A DNA stretch of 20,896 nucleotides, taken from the NCBI GenBank assembly GCA_030533315.1, contig JAUNJL010000043.1:1-20896 (forward strand), written 5' to 3'. Numbering within the stretch: the first letter of the stretch is position 1; every line of letters begins with the position of its first letter. The notes below the pieces were generated by a model. It was not told the origin of the DNA and did no database searches. It saw nothing but the letters and a program-made list of their open reading frames with translations. Positions 12,339 to 20,818 of this stretch are shown piece by piece. The DNA is from Eubacteriales bacterium (GTDB taxonomy: Bacteria; Bacillota_A; Clostridia; Lachnospirales; Lachnospiraceae). Both the position numbers and the translations under genes were made by a program.

Positions 12339-14639
12339 ATGAGCAAAAAAAGGCTGATGGCGCTGTTCATGACCGGCGTTATGGCAACTGCTTCTGTATG
12401 TGTTCCCGTATTTGCGGAAGAGACCGCTGAGGAAGCTACGGAAGAAGGGGCAGAGACTGAGGAGGGAGAAGAGGAAGGTGATACTCCCCTTGTGGTAGGA
12501 AGCACCGGTTTCTCCGAGAAATTCAGCGTATTCTTTGCAGAGGCCGTTCCGGATCAGCAGGTTGTTGACCTCTCTAACGTGGCACTTTTTGGTACGGACC
12601 GTACTGGCGCCATCATCTATAATGGTATCGAGGGAGAGACGCACGAATATAACGGCACAGATTACACTTACTATGGAATATCCGACGTAACCGTTACGGA
12701 GAACGAGGATACCACCGTTTATAATTTTAAGCTGCGGGACGACATCGTATTTTCTGACGGAGAGCCGCTGACTGCGGACGACGTGATCTTCTCTTATTAC
12801 GTATTTTCAGATACGGACTACGACGGAAACGCAACCCTGTATTCCACCAACATCCAGGGTATGAAGAACTACCGTCTGAACTCCACAGCCGCAGACTCCA
12901 TTACAGACGAGGATGTGGAGGCTGCCTTGACAGAGATGCCGGATGAGGTGGCACAGCAGGTAAAAGACCAGCTGATCCTTCCTCTCCTTCAGTCCGAGTA
13001 TGACTGGGCTGCCAGCGACTGGGAGACCTACAAGGACAGCTACGGCGTAGAAAGCGGAGACGAGTTCTTCGTACTTCTCTACAGCCTGGAGGAGGGCTAC
13101 AGCGCAGAGGGCAAGGATGCCGAGACCATCATCAGCGAGATCGCTGAGCAGTACGGCACCGATTATAAGACTCTTGCCGCAAACTACGGCGACGAGGAGA
13201 TGTTCGATGAGGATGCCGCTTCCATCGCTCAGGCTTATCTGGTAGACCAGAAGACAGCAGCCGGCGAGGGCGAGGAGGTTCCCAATATCTCCGGTATCAA
13301 GAAGATCAACGACTATGAGGTAGAGATTACCACCGATGGCTTCAGCGCCACCACCATCTACAACCTGGGTATTCAGGTAGCTCCTCTTCACTATTTCGGA
13401 GATGAGTCCCTGTACGATTATGACAATAACCAGTTTGGATTCACAAGAGGCGATCTCTCCGCAGTTCGTGAGAAATCCACCAATCCCATTGGCGCTGGTC
13501 CTTACAAATTTGTGAAATACGAGAACAAGACCGTTTACATGGAAGCCAATGAAAACTATTTTGAAGGCGCGCCGAAGATCAAGAACCTGCAGCTTCGTGA
13601 GAGTACCGACGCTGACAAGATCGCCGGTGTAGAGCAGGGCACCATCGACCTGTCCGATCCTTCCGGAAGCAAGTCCGCTTTCGATCAGATCAAGAGCATT
13701 AACCCCAACGGCGAGCTGAACGGCGAGAAGATCAACACCAGCCTGGTGGATAACCTGGGCTACGGTTACATCGGTATCCAGGCAGACACCGTTTCCGTAG
13801 GCGGCGACGGCTCCTCTGATGCTTCCAAGGCATTGAGAAAGGCCATTGCCACGGTTCTGTCCGTATATCGTGACGTTGCCATCGACTCCTACTATGGAGA
13901 CGCCGCGGCAGTGATCAACTACCCGATTTCCAATACCTCCTGGGCCGCTCCTCAGAAATCTGACGCGGACTATCAGGTGGCATATTCCGTAGACGTAGAG
14001 GGCAATCCTATCTACACAGAGGGCATGACAGACGAGGAGAAATTCGCGGCTGCCCTTGAGGCTTCCCTGGGATTCTTTGAGGCAGCAGGCTATACCGTAG
14101 AGGACGGCAAGCTGACCGCGGCTCCCGATGGCGCGAAGCTGGCTTACGAGATCACCATCATCGCCGACGGCACAGGCGATCACCCCAGCTTTGCCATTCT
14201 GACCGACGCCAAGGCAGCCTTCGAGACCATCGGCTTCACCCTGGAGATCAACGACGTGACGGATTCCAATATCCTTTGGGATGCCTTAAATGCCGGTACT
14301 GCAGAGCTTTGGGCAGCAGCATGGCAGGCTACCGTTGACCCGGATATGTATCAGACCTATCACAGCGAGAGCGTAAAGAGCAATCACTACCATATCAAGG
14401 ACGAGACTCTGGATGCGGACATCATCGAGGCCCGTTCTACCTCTGACCAGGAATACAGGAAGTCTGTTTACAAGGAGTGCCTGGACATCATCCTTGACTG
14501 GGGCGTAGAGGTTCCTGTTTACCAGAGACAGAACTGCATCATCTACAGCTCTGAGCGGGTAAATGAAGACACCTTTACTCCGGACGTGACTACCTTCTAT
14601 AACTGGTATGCAGAGATCCAGAATATGGAAATGAACTAA
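12339..14639 (+). CDS. Peptide ABC importer solute-binding protein (family 5)
   Basis: A 766-residue extracytoplasmic binding protein of the SBP_bac_5 type, which captures oligo- or dipeptides for the downstream permeases. A signal peptide covers residues 1-26 (KKR start, hydrophobic core, end VPVFA). The only Cys (VCV) lacks a proper lipobox, so signal peptidase I cleavage after VFA is predicted. Residues 27-48 are almost all acidic. The family signature FKLRDDIVFSDGEPLTADDV lies at about 130-149. Normal members are about 500-550 residues; here roughly 130 extra residues (about 182-315, rich in Asp/Glu/Tyr) split the first lobe. The C-terminal lobe has AELWAAAWQATVDPDMYQTYHS. ATG 12339 is chosen because AAAGGAGG ends 8 bases upstream; ATG 12333 would be only 2 bases away. 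Confidence 0.9.
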   Translation: MSKKRLMALFMTGVMATASVCVPVFAEETAEEATEEGAETEEGEEEGDTPLVVGSTGFSEKFSVFFAEAVPDQQVVDLSNVALFGTDRTGAIIYNGIEGETHEYNGTDYTYYGISDVTVTENEDTTVYNFKLRDDIVFSDGEPLTADDVIFSYYVFSDTDYDGNATLYSTNIQGMKNYRLNSTAADSITDEDVEAALTEMPDEVAQQVKDQLILPLLQSEYDWAASDWETYKDSYGVESGDEFFVLLYSLEEGYSAEGKDAETIISEIAEQYGTDYKTLAANYGDEEMFDEDAASIAQAYLVDQKTAAGEGEEVPNISGIKKINDYEVEITTDGFSATTIYNLGIQVAPLHYFGDESLYDYDNNQFGFTRGDLSAVREKSTNPIGAGPYKFVKYENKTVYMEANENYFEGAPKIKNLQLRESTDADKIAGVEQGTIDLSDPSGSKSAFDQIKSINPNGELNGEKINTSLVDNLGYGYIGIQADTVSVGGDGSSDASKALRKAIATVLSVYRDVAIDSYYGDAAAVINYPISNTSWAAPQKSDADYQVAYSVDVEGNPIYTEGMTDEEKFAAALEASLGFFEAAGYTVEDGKLTAAPDGAKLAYEITIIADGTGDHPSFAILTDAKAAFETIGFTLEINDVTDSNILWDALNAGTAELWAAAWQATVDPDMYQTYHSESVKSNHYHIKDETLDADIIEARSTSDQEYRKSVYKECLDIILDWGVEVPVYQRQNCIIYSSERVNEDTFTPDVTTFYNWYAEIQNMEMN

Positions 14640-14704
14640 AGCTTTGGAGCGCGGAGCGCACGACCCCCTTATGGCGAGGCTGAACAGTTATTTCTGAATA
14701 GATC

Positions 14705-14745
14705 GGAATGCGATGAGTCCACCTTGTGTGGGCTCATTGCATTCC
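14705..14745 (+). other. Intercistronic stem-loop
   Basis: Eighteen-base arms GGAATGCGATGAGTCCAC (14705-14722) and GTGGGCTCATTGCATTCC (14728-14745) pair fully as RNA with two G-U pairs and a 5-base loop. No T-run follows, so it is not a simple terminator. It lies 65 bases after the binding protein stop and 68 bases before the first permease. Such hairpins commonly protect or separate the binding-protein part of transporter messages, which raises its level over the permeases. Confidence 0.7.
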
Positions 14746-14813
14746 TTCTGCGGAAGATGCCTGGAAGCCTTTCTTTGGCGGTTCCATGTTCCTTACCAGA
14801 AAGGACTGATGAA

Positions 14814-15800
14814 ATGAAGAAATTTATAATACGGCGAGTTCTTCTTGGTGCGCTGATCCTGTTTTTCGTATCTCTCATCATCTACTCCATTGAGCGGAGC
14901 CTTCCCACCTCTTACGTGGAGGGGCGGGCCAGAGATATGTCCATGAAGCAGGGAGCAAAGCCTTATGATGAACTGGTGGCAGAGCTGAACGCCTCCTATG
15001 GCCTGGATAAGCCTGTCATCGGCGGTTACTTTATATGGCTGTCCAACGCCATCCGGGGCGATTTCGGAGAATCCTGGATCTGGCATCAGCCTGTGACGAA
15101 AAAATTTGCCAGCGTCATATGGTATTCCTTTGCCCTGGGCCTGGCCTCCTTTATCCTGGAGATCCTCATTGCCATTCCTTTGGGAATCCTGTCGGCGACG
15201 AAGCAGTACAGCAAGGTGGATTATGGGGTGACGGTATTTGCCCTGATCGGCATTTCCCTTCCCTCTTTCTTCTTTGCCACGATCTTAAAATGGATATTTT
15301 CCATCCATTTGGGATGGTTTGACTTATATGGAATTGTAGGGCGTATGCACGAGACCTACGGGCCGGTGGGACAGGCTCTGGACATCGCCAAGCACATGGT
15401 GCTTCCGGTGATCACCCTGACTATCGTAAGCGTGGGTTCCCTTATGCGTTACACAAGGACCAACATGCTGGAGGTTTTAAATTCCGACTACATCCGTACC
15501 GCCCGGGCAAAGGGCGTGCCGGAGAAAAAGGTGATCTATCACCATGCCTTCCGCAATACCCTGATCCCCATTATCACCATTTTGGGAAATACCCTGCCGG
15601 GACTGTTTTCCGGAGCCATGATCACGGAGACCCTTTTCCAGATCCCGGGCATCGGCTACACCTCTTATCAGTGCCTGATCCAGGGGGATATTCCCTTTAC
15701 CATGTTCTATATGGTATTTTTGGCCTTCCTCACCCTGACGGGCAACCTGATCGCGGACATTCTGTACGCGGTGGCGGACCCGCGGGTAAGAGTCAATTAG
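14814..15800 (+). CDS. oppB: Peptide ABC importer permease 1 (OppB/DppB type)
   Basis: A 328-residue inner-membrane permease. Six helices are visible, beginning with ILFFVSLIIYSIERSLP, then an extracytoplasmic loop with the family text YGLDKPVIGGYFIWLSNAIRGDFGESW. The EAA loop contacting the ATPases is seen in YIRTARAKGVPEKKVIYHHAFRNTLIPI. The C-terminus LADPRVR-like (AVADPRVRVN) is typical. Length and layout are ordinary, unlike the second permease. The start follows AAAGGA by 8 bases. It is the first gene after the intercistronic stem-loop. Confidence 0.92.
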   Translation: MKKFIIRRVLLGALILFFVSLIIYSIERSLPTSYVEGRARDMSMKQGAKPYDELVAELNASYGLDKPVIGGYFIWLSNAIRGDFGESWIWHQPVTKKFASVIWYSFALGLASFILEILIAIPLGILSATKQYSKVDYGVTVFALIGISLPSFFFATILKWIFSIHLGWFDLYGIVGRMHETYGPVGQALDIAKHMVLPVITLTIVSVGSLMRYTRTNMLEVLNSDYIRTARAKGVPEKKVIYHHAFRNTLIPIITILGNTLPGLFSGAMITETLFQIPGIGYTSYQCLIQGDIPFTMFYMVFLAFLTLTGNLIADILYAVADPRVRVN

Positions 15801-15819
15801 AAGGGAGGGTTTGAACAGC

Positions 15820-17556
15820 ATGAGTAAAGAAGATACAAAAAAGAACGAGCATGTCAGCACCTCCCAGGCCCTGGACGACGAGCAGAGAGTCAAGGTGCTT
15901 TCCCCCGGAATGCTGGTGGCCAAGCGGTTTTTCCGCAATAAGCTGGCTATGGTGGGCCTTGTTATCTTAGTCTGTATGTTCCTGTTTTCCTTCGTGGGCG
16001 GGATGATAAGCCCCTACGGAGAAAGCCAGGTATTCCGAAAAACAGAAAAAACCTGGAAGGATTACGCCGGGGCAACCTACAATGACGCCTACATGTTTGA
16101 GACAAAGGAGGGCCAGGAGTTTCCTACGGCGGCCCGGCAGAAGTTCATCCTTGCCACAAACAAGGGGCAGGAGAGCTTTGAGGCGGCTGGGGTCACCTAT
16201 GGCCTGGAAAACAAGGGAGAGGATCTGTGGTTCATCTCCTCGGCGGAGCCTATTGCCAGCGTCCTGACCTTAAAGGGAAAATCCGCTTATACAGAAATCA
16301 CCCCCGGCGCCCTCACCGATGAGGTGAAGGAGGCCTATGAGGCGGCTGTCAAGGCGGAGGAGGAGACCTTCCAGGCAGACGGAGTGGAATATTCCATCGG
16401 AAAGTCCGGCCGTGAAAATGTGATCTCCACCTCGGGGGAGATCGGATTTGCCACGAAAAAGATTTTTAACCAGGCGTCCCAGGAGGAGCTTTCCTACGAC
16501 CTTCGGGCAGCGGCCCTTTTGGCCCTGGAGGAGGGAGAGAAGGCTTTCCAGGCGGAGGATCAGTCCTATGAGCTGGTTTCCCCGGAGGGACAGGATGGGA
16601 TCGAGATCCGAAAAGACGGCGAGCTCTGCGCCACCGTTTCCACACTCCTGGTATCTCCTCAGACCCCAGGCAGCTTCTTTTCCCTTTCCTTTAAGGAATC
16701 GGTGGAGAAAGCCATCGGGGAAAAGGCGTCCACCTTCACAGCCCTCAATGAGAGCGGGGAGGAGGAGACTTATCAGCTTCAGACGAAAAATACTCAGTAT
16801 GTGATCCGAAACCAAAAGGAGACCATGGTAAACCGGGTGTATGAGGCGCCGGGTAAAAAGCATTGGGTGGGCACCGACGGAAACGGGATGGATATGCTTA
16901 CCAGGCTGATGTACGGCGGACGGATCTCTCTGATGATCGGCTTTGTGGTCATCATCATCGAGTCCGTGATCGGCATTATCGTGGGCGGTATCTCCGGTTA
17001 TTTCGGAGGCTGGTGCGACACCATCCTCATGCGTGTGGTGGATGTGGTGATCTGCATTCCCGCCATGCCCCTGTACATCATCATCGGTTCCGTGATGGAT
17101 TATTACAAGATCGATCCCCGGATCCGGATTTACGCCCTTTGCGTCATCTTAGGACTGATCGGCTGGCCGGGAATCGCCAGAATGGTCCGGGGGCAGATCC
17201 TTTCCCTTCGGGAGCAGGAGTTTATGATCGCCACGGAGGCTACAGGCGTGCGTGTGTCCCGCCGTATCTTCCGCCACCTGATCCCAAACGTCATCCCTCA
17301 GCTCATCGTCATTGCTACCATGGGTCTGGGCGACGTGATCCTGATGGAGGCTACCTTAAGCTTTTTGGGTATCGGCGTAAAATTCCCCTACGCTTCCTGG
17401 GGAAACATTGTCAATGCGGTAAACGATATTTACGTGCTGACCAATTACTGGTTTGTCTGGATCCCGGCAGGCTTTTTGATACTGTTGACGGTACTTGGAT
17501 TTAACTTCGTGGGAGACGGCCTCAGGGACGCCTTTGACCCGAAGATGAAACGGTAG
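15820..17556 (+). CDS. oppC: Peptide ABC importer permease 2 with large extracytoplasmic repeat insert
   Basis: A 578-residue OppC/DppC-type permease, nearly twice the usual 280-320. Helix 1 (about 42-63) is followed by roughly 280 extra residues (about 68-345) before the normal family text resumes at HWVGTDGNGMDMLTRLMYGG, where the usual motif is HPLGTDxxGRD. Five further helices follow, and the EAA loop EATGVRVSRRIFRHLIPN lies at 473-490. The insert should lie outside the membrane. It consists of four degenerate repeats of about 60 residues, each a helix then a core F-(E/Q/T)-A-x-(G/D)-x-x-Y-x-(L/I): Phe at 120, 184, 243 and 306. The frame is open throughout with no sign of frameshift. ATG 15820 has GGGAGG 11 bases upstream; TTG 15811 is too close to that site. 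Confidence 0.9.
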   Translation: MSKEDTKKNEHVSTSQALDDEQRVKVLSPGMLVAKRFFRNKLAMVGLVILVCMFLFSFVGGMISPYGESQVFRKTEKTWKDYAGATYNDAYMFETKEGQEFPTAARQKFILATNKGQESFEAAGVTYGLENKGEDLWFISSAEPIASVLTLKGKSAYTEITPGALTDEVKEAYEAAVKAEEETFQADGVEYSIGKSGRENVISTSGEIGFATKKIFNQASQEELSYDLRAAALLALEEGEKAFQAEDQSYELVSPEGQDGIEIRKDGELCATVSTLLVSPQTPGSFFSLSFKESVEKAIGEKASTFTALNESGEEETYQLQTKNTQYVIRNQKETMVNRVYEAPGKKHWVGTDGNGMDMLTRLMYGGRISLMIGFVVIIIESVIGIIVGGISGYFGGWCDTILMRVVDVVICIPAMPLYIIIGSVMDYYKIDPRIRIYALCVILGLIGWPGIARMVRGQILSLREQEFMIATEATGVRVSRRIFRHLIPNVIPQLIVIATMGLGDVILMEATLSFLGIGVKFPYASWGNIVNAVNDIYVLTNYWFVWIPAGFLILLTVLGFNFVGDGLRDAFDPKMKR

Positions 17557-17564
17557 GTGAGAAT

Positions 17565-18761
17565 ATGGGATTATTTGGAAAGAAAAACGCAAACTATATT
17601 TCCGCCAGGGAAACAAAAAAAATATCCAGGGAAAACCGCAGGATCACCAGTGAAATGGAAAAGAAGCGGAACCGGAAAAACATTCCGGAGTCCGAGTATG
17701 TGACAAAGATGAAGAACCCCGATAACGTGGTGGAATTTGATGATGTGCATACTTATTTCTTCACCGACATCGGGACGGTAAAATCTGTGGACGGCGTAAG
17801 CTTTGACGTGCCCCAGGGCAAGACGGTTGGGGTAGTGGGAGAGTCCGGCTGCGGGAAGTCCGTTACAAGCCTTTCCCTGATGCAGTTGGTGCAGCGCCCT
17901 CAGGGGCAGACCGTCAAGGGGGAGATCCGCTTTAACTGCGGGGATAAGGCCTATAACATTGTAAACACCCCAGCGGAGGTGATGCGGAAGATCCGTGGAA
18001 ACCAGATCTCCATGATCTTCCAGGAGCCCATGACCTCCTTAAATCCGGTGTTCCGTATCGGGGAGCAGGTGGACGAGATCACCCAGCTTCACAATCCCCA
18101 GATGTCCAGGGAGCAGGTAAAGGCCAGGACCATCGAGATGCTGAAGATGGTAGGGATCGCCAACAGCGAGGGCGTTTACCGGATGTATCCCCACGAGCTT
18201 TCCGGCGGTATGCGCCAGAGGGTCTGCATTGCCATCGGCCTTGCCTGCCGCCCGAAGCTGATCATTGCCGACGAGCCTACCACGGCTTTGGATGTGACCA
18301 TCCAGGCCCAGATCCTGGATCTGATGCGGAACCTGAAGGACAAGATCAACTCCTCTATCATGCTCATCACCCACGACCTTGGGGTGATCGCGGAGATGGC
18401 GGATTATGTGGTCGTCATGTACGCAGGCCGTGTGGTGGAAAAGGGTACGGCCCGGGAGATCTTTCGGACGCCCTCCCATCCTTACACCATCGGGCTGATG
18501 CGTTCCAAGCCGGTGGTGGGAAAGCAGGTGGAGAAGCTGTACAGCATTCCCGGGAAGGTGCCAAACCCCATCGATATGCCCGATTACTGCTATTTCCGGG
18601 ACCGCTGCGAGCTGAAATGTGAAAAGTGCGGCGGCCATTATCCAGGGGTGGTCCGGTTAAGCCCGACCCATGAGGTAAGCTGTTACCGGTATGTGGAAAG
18701 GCCCGAGGCCGGTTATCTGGCGGCCGATCATCCGGGAAAGGAGGGCGGATCCAATGAGTGA
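17565..18761 (+). CDS. oppD: Peptide ABC importer ATPase 1 (OppD/DppD type)
   Basis: A 398-residue cytosolic ATPase. Walker A GESGCGKS is at 92-99, the Q-loop in IFQEPMTSLNP, the signature in HELSGGMRQRV, Walker B LIIADEPTTALD, and the switch His in LITHDLGV. The C-terminal oligopeptide/dipeptide transporter domain has a Cys cluster (CYFRDRCELKCEKC) like the set that binds a 4Fe-4S cluster in some DppD/OppD proteins. An unusual basic N-terminal extension of about 52 residues, rich in Lys/Arg, precedes the ATPase domain. The start lies 8 bases after the permease stop, and the ribosome binding site AGGTGAG overlaps that stop. Confidence 0.93.
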   Translation: MGLFGKKNANYISARETKKISRENRRITSEMEKKRNRKNIPESEYVTKMKNPDNVVEFDDVHTYFFTDIGTVKSVDGVSFDVPQGKTVGVVGESGCGKSVTSLSLMQLVQRPQGQTVKGEIRFNCGDKAYNIVNTPAEVMRKIRGNQISMIFQEPMTSLNPVFRIGEQVDEITQLHNPQMSREQVKARTIEMLKMVGIANSEGVYRMYPHELSGGMRQRVCIAIGLACRPKLIIADEPTTALDVTIQAQILDLMRNLKDKINSSIMLITHDLGVIAEMADYVVVMYAGRVVEKGTAREIFRTPSHPYTIGLMRSKPVVGKQVEKLYSIPGKVPNPIDMPDYCYFRDRCELKCEKCGGHYPGVVRLSPTHEVSCYRYVERPEAGYLAADHPGKEGGSNE

Positions 18762-19740
18762 GGCAAAAAGGGATCAGGACAACATTCTGGAGATTTCCCA
18801 CTTAAAAAAGTATTTTCCCATCAAGGGCGGTATGTTTGGAAAGCAGATAGGCTCTGTAAAGGCAGTGGATGACGTTTCCTTTACCATAAAGAGGGGTACC
18901 ACCATGGGCCTTGTGGGAGAGTCCGGCTGCGGAAAATCTACCACCGGGCGCACCATCCTGCGGCTGAACGACAAGACGGACGGCCAGGTGCTCTTTAACG
19001 GAAAAGAGGTCTTTGACCTTTCCCATAAGGAGATGCAGGTGCTGCGTACCAAGATGCAGATCATTTTCCAGGATCCTTACTCCTCCCTGTCCCCCAGGCT
19101 TCCAGTAGGGGAGATCATCGGAGAGGCAGTGCGGGAGCATCACCTGGTTTCCAAGGAGGAATACCAGGATTATGTGACGAAGATCATGAACGACTGTGGC
19201 CTTCAGGCTTACCATAAGGACCGGTATCCCCACGAGTTTTCCGGCGGGCAGAGACAGCGTATCTGTATTGCCAGGGCGCTGGCCTTAAATCCGGAGTTTG
19301 TGGTGTGTGATGAGCCGGTGTCGGCCCTGGACGTGTCGGTTCAGGCTCAGATCATCAACCTGCTGAAGGAGCTTCAGGAAAGCAGGAAGCTGACCTACCT
19401 GTTTATTTCTCACGACCTCTCTGTGGTGGAGCATATCTCCGACACGGTGGGCGTGATGTACCTGGGCGGCCTGGTGGAGATGGGAAGCACGAAGGATATT
19501 TTCGCCAATCCCCTCCATCCCTACACGGAGGCCCTGTTCTCCGCTATTCCCATGCCGGATCCGGATCTGAAGAGAAACCGGATCATCCTGGAAGGAAACA
19601 TCCCCTCCCCGGCAAATCCGCCGGAGGGCTGTAAATTCCATACCAGATGCAGGAAGTGCATGGAGATCTGCAAGACCCAGGTTCCCCAGGAAAAGGATCT
19701 GGGAGGCGGCCATAAGGTGCGCTGCCATCTGTACGATTAG
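18754..19740 (+). CDS. oppF: Peptide ABC importer ATPase 2 (OppF/DppF type)
   Basis: A 328-residue ATPase that pairs with the OppD-type protein. Walker A GESGCGKS is at about 55-62, followed by IIFQDPYSSLSPR, the signature FSGGQRQRI, Walker B FVVCDEPVSALDVS and the switch His in FISHDLSV. A C-terminal Cys set, GCKFHTRCRKCMEIC, mirrors the one in the partner. ATG 18754 has AAAGGAGGG 8 bases upstream and overlaps the end of the previous gene by 8 bases, so synthesis of the two ATPases is coupled. It is the last gene of the importer operon and is followed by a terminator. Confidence 0.93.
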   Translation: MSEAKRDQDNILEISHLKKYFPIKGGMFGKQIGSVKAVDDVSFTIKRGTTMGLVGESGCGKSTTGRTILRLNDKTDGQVLFNGKEVFDLSHKEMQVLRTKMQIIFQDPYSSLSPRLPVGEIIGEAVREHHLVSKEEYQDYVTKIMNDCGLQAYHKDRYPHEFSGGQRQRICIARALALNPEFVVCDEPVSALDVSVQAQIINLLKELQESRKLTYLFISHDLSVVEHISDTVGVMYLGGLVEMGSTKDIFANPLHPYTEALFSAIPMPDPDLKRNRIILEGNIPSPANPPEGCKFHTRCRKCMEICKTQVPQEKDLGGGHKVRCHLYD

Positions 19741-19750
19741 AGATAAAAAG

Positions 19751-19787
19751 AGGATCCGCGTTCCAATTGTGGGAGGCGGGTCCTTTT
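19751..19787 (+). terminator. Terminator of the peptide importer operon
   Basis: AGGATCCGCGTTCC (19751-19764) pairs with GGGAGGCGGGTCCT (19771-19784) through a 6-base loop with a few G-U pairs, and a TTTT run follows directly. It sits 10 bases after the last importer gene. Confidence 0.75.
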
Positions 19788-19863
19788 CTAAAATTTCGCT
19801 GTAGGGAAGGCTTTTTAGGTCTGACAGGTTTGGCGCGGCAGGCGCGCCGGGAAAGGGAGAAGA

Positions 19864-20169
19864 ATGAAGAAAAAAGAGGAATTACCGGATTATACTGTGG
19901 CGGATATGGACCTGGAGGGGATGCCCTGGAACACCCGCCGCCCCTGGCAGATTTTGCCCGGAGACCCGGCGAAGCGTCGGAAAAAAAGTCATGTGGAGCC
20001 CTCCGGGGAGGGGAATCCCTTTCTCATGGGAGAGGAAGAGCCTCTGACCGGGGAGGAGCGAAGGGGCATGGTCTGGATGGCCTTAAAGGCAGCCCTGTCT
20101 ATTGGGGCCGTTTTCGGCCTGGCGGGATTGTTGTTTATCCTGTTCTGCCTCTATGTCTGGCTGCGATAA
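19864..20169 (+). CDS. Small single-pass membrane protein, unknown
   Basis: A 101-residue protein with AAAGGGAGA 4-5 bases before ATG 19864. The first 70 residues are hydrophilic and charged (KKKEELPDYTVADMDLEGMP, a basic stretch PAKRRKKSH, an acidic stretch MGEEEPLTGEER). One membrane helix ends the protein (about 76-98, ALSIGAVFGLAGLLFILFCLYV), so it is probably a tail-anchored protein with the N-terminus in the cytosol. No family is recognised. It is separated from the importer operon by a terminator; no clear promoter was seen. It converges on the DUF3786-like gene 13 bases away. Confidence 0.6.
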   Translation: MKKKEELPDYTVADMDLEGMPWNTRRPWQILPGDPAKRRKKSHVEPSGEGNPFLMGEEEPLTGEERRGMVWMALKAALSIGAVFGLAGLLFILFCLYVWLR

Positions 20170-20182
20170 GGCCCGGCATGTT

Positions 20183-20818
20183 TTACGGCTGGTTCTTTGG
20201 GGCGTCGATAAGCTCCTTCAGCCGCTCCACCAGATGGCTCACCATGTAAAAGGTGGTCTCAAAGTGCATGTAGTCCAGGGTGTTTTTGTCAAACATAAAT
20301 TTGATGGTGGCGGGAAATTCCTCGTCCCCTTCCCAATACTGAAGGGTGACGGGAAGGAAGGAAAAGGGATAAAGGATGGCGGCCACGTCCCCCACCATAT
20401 CCGCCGGTTTTCCCAACTGGCAGCAGGCCCTTTTCAGCTCCTCGGTCCTCCCGTTTAAGGAGTCGGCGAAGCTCTGGTAAAATTCGTTTCCCAGGGAGGA
20501 AAAGCTGATGGCCCCCGGAAGCTGGTTCACCGGGCAGAAGCTTCCGGAAAGGGTCAAATGCTCCCTGGAGTAGCACAGGACATCATAGATGGTAAGGGAT
20601 TCGTTGAAATCAGCCTCCACAGCCCTCTGGAAATGATCCTCCGACCACTGGACCACGCCGGTACGGCGGTGGATCCGGTAGGGCCGTCTCACAAAATCCA
20701 TATAAATATAATCCTCGTCACACTCCAAAGAAAACTTTTTGATAAAAGGCTCCTGCTCATACTTCAGAAACTCTCCCCGCATCTTGTTCCTCGTGATCTC
20801 ATAATTGGACAGTGCCAT
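20183..20818 (-). CDS. DUF3786-like protein
   Basis: A 211-residue soluble protein with AAAGGAGG 7-8 bases before ATG 20818. It resembles DUF3786 in its late segment (PVTLQYWEGDEEFPATIKFMF then DKNTLDYMHFETTFYMVSHL), in the middle LTIYDVLCYSREHLTLSG, and in size. DUF3786 proteins occur in anaerobes; some lie near corrinoid or methyltransferase genes, but no such neighbours are visible here. Cysteines (33, 83, 95, 132-133) show no clear metal-binding spacing. The function is unknown and the assignment rests on recalled family appearance. Upstream sequence to the right edge shows no clear promoter. Confidence 0.65.
   Translation of the reverse strand: MALSNYEITRNKMRGEFLKYEQEPFIKKFSLECDEDYIYMDFVRRPYRIHRRTGVVQWSEDHFQRAVEADFNESLTIYDVLCYSREHLTLSGSFCPVNQLPGAISFSSLGNEFYQSFADSLNGRTEELKRACCQLGKPADMVGDVAAILYPFSFLPVTLQYWEGDEEFPATIKFMFDKNTLDYMHFETTFYMVSHLVERLKELIDAPKNQP

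Noticed and set aside
12807..14183. 458-codon minus-strand frame opposite the binding protein gene
   Set aside because: Long antisense frames are common opposite Asp/Glu-rich genes of this base composition. It has no ribosome binding site or recognisable motif, and the plus strand encodes a clear family-5 binding protein.
19767..20249. 160-codon plus-strand frame overlapping the small membrane protein
   Set aside because: It starts within the importer terminator, has no ribosome binding site, and reads as Gly/Arg-rich text out of frame with the well-started 101-residue gene.
20102..20458. 118-codon plus-strand frame opposite the DUF3786-like gene
   Set aside because: Antisense to a gene with a strong ribosome binding site; no start signals of its own.
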